Shown here one piece after another: positions 27,441-31,962 of a stretch of DNA of 31,962 nt. Each line of letters starts with the position of its first letter. The first letter of the stretch is position 1. The notes beneath the pieces are model-generated. The model was not told where the DNA came from and did not search any database. It worked only from the letters and a program-made list of their open reading frames with translations. The DNA is from Nanobdellota archaeon (lineage in GTDB: Archaea; Nanobdellota; Nanobdellia; Pacearchaeales; GW2011-AR1): positions 1 to 31,962 of the forward strand of contig JAHJMH010000019.1 in NCBI GenBank assembly GCA_018821425.1. Direction: 5' to 3'. Position numbers and translations under genes: made by a program.

Positions 27441-29258
27441 ATGGATGTAAATTCTCCGGAGAAAAGTATTCCCGGCATGGATTTAAACAATAATTATTCT
27501 GCGAAAAAATTAATTATTCCTGAGAATTCAGAGAAAATTCAGAAGGAAATGGAGAAGACTAAAAAGGAACTTGAGAAAGTCAAGGTAACTCTTATTAAAA
27601 AACATCCTTGTATTCAAGCAATAGGGATTCTTCCGCCGCAATCAATAAAAGATTTTATTGAAGATGAAATGGGACCCGTTGCCGAAGCTGAGCTCGCGAA
27701 GATTCAGAAAAAAATTCATCTTTATATAATAATTCCCGAGGAGAAATTCAAGGAGATTCCAAAGATAAAAAAAGAAATTGTTGCGGAGCTTGACAAGGCA
27801 AAACAGAATGCCTGGGTTTATCTTAAAACGCCTGTTGATGTTTGGGAGACTGGACTTGACAGCAAGTTTGATCTTTTGAGTGCGGTTGGAATGTCGTTCC
27901 CGCTTTATGACAAGGGAGGACTTCTTTCAGCGTTGAGAGTTGCAGAAATTCACAAGAGTTTGGTTCTTCAGAAATTTGACAAATACGTTGTGAGTTATGT
28001 TATTGCGGGGAGCCTTGTTCGCGCCGAGGGTACGAAAGAATCCGATGTTGATTCCTTTGTGATAATTAATGATACTGATGTGAAGAGGATGCCGAGGCTT
28101 GAGCTCAAGGAAAGATTGAGGGGAATGATTCAGCAATACATTGGCGAGGCGACGGCACTTGCGGGCGTGAAGAAAAATGTTCTTAATGTTCAGATTTATC
28201 TTCTGACGGATTTCTGGGAATCTGTTAAAGATGCGCATCCGGTGATGTTTACCTTCATTCGTGATGGAGTTCCGCTTTACGATAAAGGAACTTTTCTCCC
28301 GTGGAAAGCTCTTTTGAAAATGGGGCGTTTGAAACCGAGTCCTGAAGCGATTGATATGTTTATGTCTATGGGGGATAAAACTGTTAAGAGAGCTAAGGCA
28401 ACTCTTCTTGATATTCTTGTTCATGATATTTATTGGGGAGTTTTGACACCGAGCCAAGCTTTGTTGATGCTTTACGGTTTGCCTCCGCCGACGCCAAAGC
28501 AAACCACGACTGAGATGAAAAAGATTTTTGTGGATAAGGAAAAAATGCTTGAGAAAAAGTATGTGAATATTCTTGATAATATCGTCGGGATTTACAAAGA
28601 TTATGAGCATGAAAAAATAAAAGAAATAAAGGGCGCGGAGCTTGACAAACTTCTTAGCGATATGGATGATTATTTGGGAAGATTGAAAGAATTAAGAAAA
28701 CAAATAGAAAAGCGAACGCAGGAAAAAACGTTAGAACAAATTTATACTGATATTTTTGGATTGCTTCAGGCCATCGTCGGTAAAAAACCGCAGGCGGTTC
28801 TTGTTTCAGAATTTGATAAACTTGTTAAGAAAGGAAGCTTTACGCAACAGCACGTGCGAATTCTTGAAGAGGTTATAAAGGCGTGCGCGGAATTTAAGAA
28901 AGGCAAAATGAAAGCGTATAAAGTCGATGAGACGAGAAAAAATGCGACGGTTCTTATTAATGATTTAATCGATTATTCTCAGAGGAGCGATTTCCTTTCG
29001 ATGGAAAAAGGGAGAATGCGGTTAAAGTACAAAAAGTCCGAGAAACCTGCCGTCGCGGAAGTACTTCATTGTTCTGGAGTTTCTTTCCTTTTCGTTGAAA
29101 AGGACGTGATGAAACTTACTAACAAGATTGAGAAATCAGACATGACCGAGGTTTCGAAGGTGATGGAAAATCAAAATCTTGGGAAACCGATTGAAATCCA
29201 TCCAAGAGTTTTCGATTTGATAAGGAAAGAGCTTGGTGAGTTCGAGATTGTTCTTTAG
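27441..29258 (+). CDS. Large nucleotidyltransferase-domain protein
   Basis: 605 residues. A nucleotidyltransferase signature, AGSLVRAEGTKESDVDSF, gives GS at 190-191 and Asp at 202 and 204. Before it are a coiled-coil start (about 30-52) and a predicted alpha/beta domain that resembles a second, degenerate copy of the same fold. After it come long helical segments (about 300-480, with KKYVNILDNIVGIYKDYEHE) that may be HEPN-like, and a C-terminal alpha/beta part. I think this large form is found among DPANN archaea, without an assigned role. Its regulated-looking promoter carries a 24-bp palindrome. Substrate unknown. Confidence 0.65.
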   Translation: MDVNSPEKSIPGMDLNNNYSAKKLIIPENSEKIQKEMEKTKKELEKVKVTLIKKHPCIQAIGILPPQSIKDFIEDEMGPVAEAELAKIQKKIHLYIIIPEEKFKEIPKIKKEIVAELDKAKQNAWVYLKTPVDVWETGLDSKFDLLSAVGMSFPLYDKGGLLSALRVAEIHKSLVLQKFDKYVVSYVIAGSLVRAEGTKESDVDSFVIINDTDVKRMPRLELKERLRGMIQQYIGEATALAGVKKNVLNVQIYLLTDFWESVKDAHPVMFTFIRDGVPLYDKGTFLPWKALLKMGRLKPSPEAIDMFMSMGDKTVKRAKATLLDILVHDIYWGVLTPSQALLMLYGLPPPTPKQTTTEMKKIFVDKEKMLEKKYVNILDNIVGIYKDYEHEKIKEIKGAELDKLLSDMDDYLGRLKELRKQIEKRTQEKTLEQIYTDIFGLLQAIVGKKPQAVLVSEFDKLVKKGSFTQQHVRILEEVIKACAEFKKGKMKAYKVDETRKNATVLINDLIDYSQRSDFLSMEKGRMRLKYKKSEKPAVAEVLHCSGVSFLFVEKDVMKLTNKIEKSDMTEVSKVMENQNLGKPIEIHPRVFDLIRKELGEFEIVL

Positions 29259-29334
29259 GGATTTTTTCCGGAGGACCGGGAGATAATTCGGTGGAGCAGG
29301 GGTATTTATAAAGTTAGGAATGAATTATAATTCA

Positions 29335-29348
29335 GGTGCTGGAGCACC
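29335..29348 (+). promoter_or_regulatory. Short hairpin in the leader of the next gene
   Basis: GGTGC-TGGA-GCACC stands between a TATA-like TTTATAAAG (29305-29313) and ATG 29360, so it should be in the 5' leader. A GTG at 29336 within it could also act as a start. Confidence 0.35.
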
Positions 29349-29359
29349 AAGATAATAAA

Positions 29360-29731
29360 ATGCCATGGGAAACACTTCAAAAGAGTCATTCATCAGCCAC
29401 AGAGGGTAAGATAACTTTGCTGAAAAAGGGGAATTGTGTCTCGTTTAATCATATTTTTATAAGAGACAATGATCTCAGAAATTTTCCTTATGTAAAAGTT
29501 CATATTAATGATAGGCCAAAAACAATTATTTTGGGCTTTGAATTTGTGAAAGAAGGAGAAAATGGTTTCAAACTAAATAACAAACATCAAAATAATGGTC
29601 GAGTCATGTATTCTAACAAATTGTTCAAAAAGATAGGAATGGCCGACTCTGAATTCACCAATCTATTCACACCTAAAAAAGAAATTGTTGATGGAAAAGA
29701 ATTATTCATCCTAGAATTATCAAAAAAATGA
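29360..29731 (+). CDS. Unrecognised protein coupled to hicA
   Basis: 123 residues from ATG 29360 (a GTG at 29336 would add eight). Beta-rich and soluble: ITLLKKGNCVSFNHIFIRDN, YVKVHINDRPKTIILGFEFV, and FKLNNKHQNNGRVMYSNKLF. I do not recognise a named family. The pattern, with an xSFN strand followed by alternating strands and a final lone helix (SNKLFKKIGM), recalls small phage/plasmid proteins. It overlaps hicA by ATGA (29728-29731), so it is translated together with the toxin and may be part of the module. Confidence 0.6.
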   Translation: MPWETLQKSHSSATEGKITLLKKGNCVSFNHIFIRDNDLRNFPYVKVHINDRPKTIILGFEFVKEGENGFKLNNKHQNNGRVMYSNKLFKKIGMADSEFTNLFTPKKEIVDGKELFILELSKK

Positions 29732-29931
29732 AAACCCCAAAAATTGTAAAAGGTGATAAGATCATAAAAATTTTAGTTAAGAAAGGATACAATGTGAAAA
29801 GTAGGAAAGGGAGCCATGTGACTTTGTCTAACGGTGAAATTCGCATCACACTTGTTTTACCTCTGACAACAATCGGAATATTCAAAAAAATATGTAAGCT
29901 AACTGGAATTTCTCAAGAGGAATTTTTATAA
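29728..29931 (+). CDS. hicA: HicA-like toxin
   Basis: 67 residues of the HicA mRNA interferase type, a double-stranded-RNA-binding-like fold. The catalytic His is in KGSHVTL (His30), after KKGYNVKSRK, and the C-terminus reads LTGISQEEFL as in the family. The usual VPxH strand is LPLTT here. It is the second gene after the unknown 123-residue protein. Its partner-like gene, hicB, lies on the opposite strand and ends inside the same TTATAA. Confidence 0.8.
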   Translation: MKTPKIVKGDKIIKILVKKGYNVKSRKGSHVTLSNGEIRITLVLPLTTIGIFKKICKLTGISQEEFL

Positions 29932-30171
29932 AAATATTTTTGAAATCATGGGCATTTCATATCTTTCTTCTTCTTGAATAATTAAACAAGATTTCTCTTC
30001 AGGAAATTCTTCCAAATGGGTTTTTAGTCCATCTAGAAATTTCTTTTTGGCTTCTTCTATGGAAATTCCTTCGGCAAAAACGTTCACATTCGGGCTTGAA
30101 ACTATAAACATTTCCTTATTGTTAACTTTTTCTCTTTCAATTATGATATTAACTGCCATCTTCTTTTCCAT
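29926..30171 (-). CDS. hicB: HicB-like antitoxin, convergent with hicA
   Basis: 81 residues. NKEMFIVSSPNVNVFAEGIS then IEEAKKKFLDGLKTHLEEFP is the HicB partial RNase H-like core. No DNA-binding helix-turn-helix or ribbon-helix-helix domain follows, so this is a short form. ATG 30171 is backed by a TATA-like ATTAAATAC (minus strand, 30193-30201); a second ATG at 30159 is possible. Classical hicAB genes are co-directional; here the antitoxin has its own promoter and converges on hicA, sharing TTATAA at 29926-29931, which supplies both stop codons. Confidence 0.7.
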   Translation of the reverse strand: MEKKMAVNIIIEREKVNNKEMFIVSSPNVNVFAEGISIEEAKKKFLDGLKTHLEEFPEEKSCLIIQEEERYEMPMISKIFL

Positions 30172-30247
30172 GTTACAACAAAGCGCAAAATAGTATTTAA
30201 TCCTTTTGGTTTCAGAAGATCTTGAGAGGATTTTCCAATTATTTTTG

Positions 30248-30310
30248 AATTAGCAATCTTTAAAAACCAGTTTCTCAATTAGCAATCTTTAAAAACCAGT
30301 TTCTCAATTA
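30248..30310 (+). repeat. Tandem 29-base repeat carrying the eL33 promoter
   Basis: The unit at 30248-30276 is repeated exactly at 30277-30305, and five more bases follow as a partial third. Each unit contains CTTTAAAAAC, a TATA-like box. The second box lies about 24-33 bases before the eL33 ATG; the first is 29 bases further out. Confidence 0.9.
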
Positions 30311-30319
30311 ATTATTATA

Positions 30320-30580
30320 ATGACAACTGGAAAAGTTTTACAATTTAGGCGAGGTCGGAAGACGGTTCATGAAAGGCACTTTCTTATAGAAGTTCTTGGA
30401 GTTTCCAATCGTGAGGAAGCTGGGAAGCTTGCGGGGAAAGGCGTTGAATGGAAGTCGCCCGCGGGAAAAATAATTAAGGGAAAGATTGCCGCCGCGCATG
30501 GAAACAAGGGCGTTGTGCGCGCGATTTTTGAAAAAGGTCTTCCGGGACAAGCAGTCACGACGGAGGTTGAGATAAAATGA
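30320..30580 (+). CDS. rpl35ae: Ribosomal protein eL33 (L35Ae)
   Basis: 86 residues: TGKVLQFRRGRKT at the start, then EEAGKLAGKGVEWKSPAGK and AHGNKGVVRAIFEKGLPGQA, all standard L35Ae signatures. A 50S protein. The stop overlaps the start of the next gene by ATGA (30577-30580). Its promoter is tandemly doubled. Confidence 0.93.
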   Translation: MTTGKVLQFRRGRKTVHERHFLIEVLGVSNREEAGKLAGKGVEWKSPAGKIIKGKIAAAHGNKGVVRAIFEKGLPGQAVTTEVEIK

Positions 30581-30846
30581 CAAGAGAACAAACAATGTTA
30601 GGAAATTATAAAGAAAACTATTTTGAGAAGGAATTTCCTATTTTGGTAGATAGAATAATAGATGTTATGGCTAATTTTTTTCCAGAGACATGTGATGATT
30701 TAGGTTCTTGTACTTATGTTATAAAAAGAATGTTGGCGCAGAGTTTAGGTTCCGTGCAGGCAAGAGGATACGCAGAAGTTATCTGTAAAAAATATCCCTT
30801 AGCATGCGAACTAAACCGCGAAAGATTAGGAGAAGTAGAAATCTAA
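30577..30846 (+). CDS. Small unrecognised protein between eL33 and L10e
   Basis: 89 residues, helical and acidic, no signal peptide. EKEFPILVDRIIDVMANFFP, then CDDLGSCTYVIKRMLAQSLG and a third Cys in VICKKYPLAC, giving four Cys (two CxxxxxC-like pairs) that could bind metal. It overlaps eL33 by four bases and ends one base before the L10e ATG, so it is translated with ribosomal proteins. I do not recognise the family. Confidence 0.65.
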   Translation: MTREQTMLGNYKENYFEKEFPILVDRIIDVMANFFPETCDDLGSCTYVIKRMLAQSLGSVQARGYAEVICKKYPLACELNRERLGEVEI

Positions 30847-30847
30847 A

Positions 30848-31402
30848 ATGGCACTTAGGAAAGCATCAGCATACACAAAGAGAAAAGTTCTTCCTTTCAC
30901 GAGGGTAAGTAAGAAGAAAGGGAAGTCTTATATAAAAACGGTTCCGCCGCAGAAAATTGTTAAGTTTTGTATGGGGCTTCAATCTCTTTATATGTCTGGA
31001 AAACTTCCAGAAAAAATTATCGTTGTTGCCGACGAGAAAGCGCAGATACGACACAATGCGCTTGAGGCATGTAGACAGTACATAAACAAAGCGCTCGAAA
31101 CAGAATTACTGGGGCAGTATTTTTTCAAGGTTTGCGTTTTCCCACACCATATTCAGCGAGAGAATAAAATGCTTACAGGAGCGGGTTCTGACCGAATGCA
31201 GACAGGTATGCAACTTTCTTACGGGAAGCCGGTTGGGAAGGCAGCGATACTTAAAAAAGGAACTAAATTATTTCTTATCGCTGTGCCTGACGAAAAGGCC
31301 GTTCAATTCACTCGAGGGGTCCTAAAAAAAGTTAAGCCGAAAATTCCGTTGAGACTCAAAACCATTCATGAGCATTTGATGGAACTTCCAACTAATGTGT
31401 AG
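30848..31402 (+). CDS. rpl10e: Ribosomal protein uL16 (archaeal L10e)
   Basis: 184 residues beginning MALRKASAYTKRKVLPFTRV, with KGKSYIKTVPPQKIVKFCMG, AQIRHNALEACRQYI and FPHHIQRENKMLTGAGSDRM, the last being the signature near the peptidyl-transferase region. A 50S protein that shapes the tRNA acceptor-end site. It is the third gene in the eL33 cluster. Confidence 0.95.
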   Translation: MALRKASAYTKRKVLPFTRVSKKKGKSYIKTVPPQKIVKFCMGLQSLYMSGKLPEKIIVVADEKAQIRHNALEACRQYINKALETELLGQYFFKVCVFPHHIQRENKMLTGAGSDRMQTGMQLSYGKPVGKAAILKKGTKLFLIAVPDEKAVQFTRGVLKKVKPKIPLRLKTIHEHLMELPTNV

Positions 31403-31481
31403 TTGTTACTTCTTCTAAAAGACAACAGATAGAAAGGTTTATAAATGTTAAATTTGTAGGATGAATATAGAGAAAAATAAA

Positions 31482-31871
31482 ATGGCAGAATACAATACAT
31501 GGAAAATAGACGGAAGGGACGGAAATAGCGAAGAGCTTCGTTCTCGAAATTATCATCGGGATGCAGTCGGTTACACAATCAGACAATTTAAATCAGAGAA
31601 CCCTAACCAATCTCTTGAAAGGAGTCTCTATCCGCAATACTGGGGAACTGGAAGAACGATAGGTAATTTTAGGGGAGATTCTGCATTCAGCGATTCTCAC
31701 AAATTTTTATCTCAATTAAATAAATTGGAAGGGATAAGATTATCAAAGCCCGAAAATCGCGAAGGAAATGTCACCAGTTTCAGTTTAGTTGGGGATGAAT
31801 CTCCTGCAAATCTTGCAGCACCAATAAGATTTTGCTATTTAGTTGAATCAATCTTCTCTGAAAGGAGATAA
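31482..31871 (+). CDS. Unrecognised protein, 129 residues
   Basis: Starts MAEYNTWKIDGRDGNSEELR from ATG 31482. A TATA-like TTTATAAAT (31439-31447) places the transcript start close to the earlier ATG at 31461, so the later start is more likely. It also shares the AAATAAAATGGCAGA context with the next gene. The sequence is polar, with YHRDAVGYTIRQFKSENPNQ and a final SPANLAAPIRFCYLVESIFS. No motif recognised. The next gene follows with AAAGGAGA as ribosome binding site. Confidence 0.55.
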   Translation: MAEYNTWKIDGRDGNSEELRSRNYHRDAVGYTIRQFKSENPNQSLERSLYPQYWGTGRTIGNFRGDSAFSDSHKFLSQLNKLEGIRLSKPENREGNVTSFSLVGDESPANLAAPIRFCYLVESIFSERR

Positions 31872-31879
31872 AAAATAAA

Positions 31880-31962
31880 ATGGCAGAAAAAAAACAACCA
31901 GATTATTCAAGCTTTGAAAGATACCAATTTGGAGCGTTAGCAGGGGTTCTTGCTGGCTCTGA
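31880..31962 (+). CDS. 5' end of a gene, cut by the window
   Basis: ATG 31880 begins MAEKKQPDYSSFERYQFGAL and runs open to the end of the window; AGVLAGS at the edge may be the start of a membrane helix. AAAGGAGA at 31861-31868 lies 11 bases upstream. Too little to identify. Confidence 0.55.
   Translation, partial: MAEKKQPDYSSFERYQFGALAGVLAGS

Noticed and set aside
29259..30320. Possible 3'-end duplication around the hic locus
   Set aside because: The end of the gene at 29258 is not repeated before eL33; AGGGATTTTTTCC versus AGAGGATTTTCC is too short and AT-rich to count.

Overview
The window looks like the chromosome of a small archaeon, most likely a DPANN lineage of the Woesearchaeota/Pacearchaeota kind (inference). 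It carries archaeal/eukaryotic-type ribosomal proteins (eL8/L7Ae, eS28, eL24, eL33/L35Ae, L10e-type uL16), aIF2 gamma, Kae1, an archaeal Obg/YchF-like GTPase, intron-bearing tRNAs, TATA boxes roughly 25-30 nt before many start codons, and few Shine-Dalgarno sequences. DNA gyrase (gyrB, gyrA) is present, as in many DPANN archaea. The sequence is AT-rich by eye, with a few very GC-rich short palindromes that stand out.

Layout. 1-1108: 3' end of a gene with an S74-type intramolecular chaperone end, a vapBC module, then a second, frameshifted 3' copy of the same gene. 1322-5918: a surface protein, a GTPase, pyrB and a tightly overlapped run (DUF167, ASCH, metallopeptidase, DUF192). 5981-9069: a tiny Lys-rich protein with an unusually strong ribosome binding site, a sugar nucleotidyltransferase, kae1 with a repeat-built insertion, an mntA-hepT module, and a remnant of a second kae1 3' end. 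9164-16339: eL8-eS28-eL24, then gyrB, a zinc-ribbon protein, an ACT protein and gyrA split by an HNH-type intein. 16543-19767: a secreted acidic protein, a 3' remnant of aIF2 gamma, a relBE module, then intact aIF2 gamma. 19805-25001: a small ORF, a lipoprotein, a Kef/CPA2 antiporter, uS10, a large unknown protein and a thymidylate synthase gene broken by an in-frame TGA. 25071-31962: three intron-containing tRNAs (Ser, Val, Gly), Fic, TspO, a nucleotidyltransferase-domain protein, a convergent hicA/hicB pair, eL33, L10e and unknown genes.

Main observation. Three unrelated toxin-antitoxin modules (vapBC, mntA-hepT, relBE) each sit directly after the stop codon of a resident gene (S74-type gene, kae1, aIF2 gamma), and each is followed on its far side by a second, truncated copy of that same gene's 3' end. 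Read along the host gene, the order is always intact gene end, toxin-antitoxin module, 3'-end remnant. This is the geometry left by single-crossover (Campbell-type) insertion of a circle carrying a toxin-antitoxin module plus a gene 3' end. No integrase or transposase is visible. With hicAB and Fic, five toxin-like loci lie within 32 kb. I know of no named system that describes this pattern, and it is the best candidate here for something undescribed.
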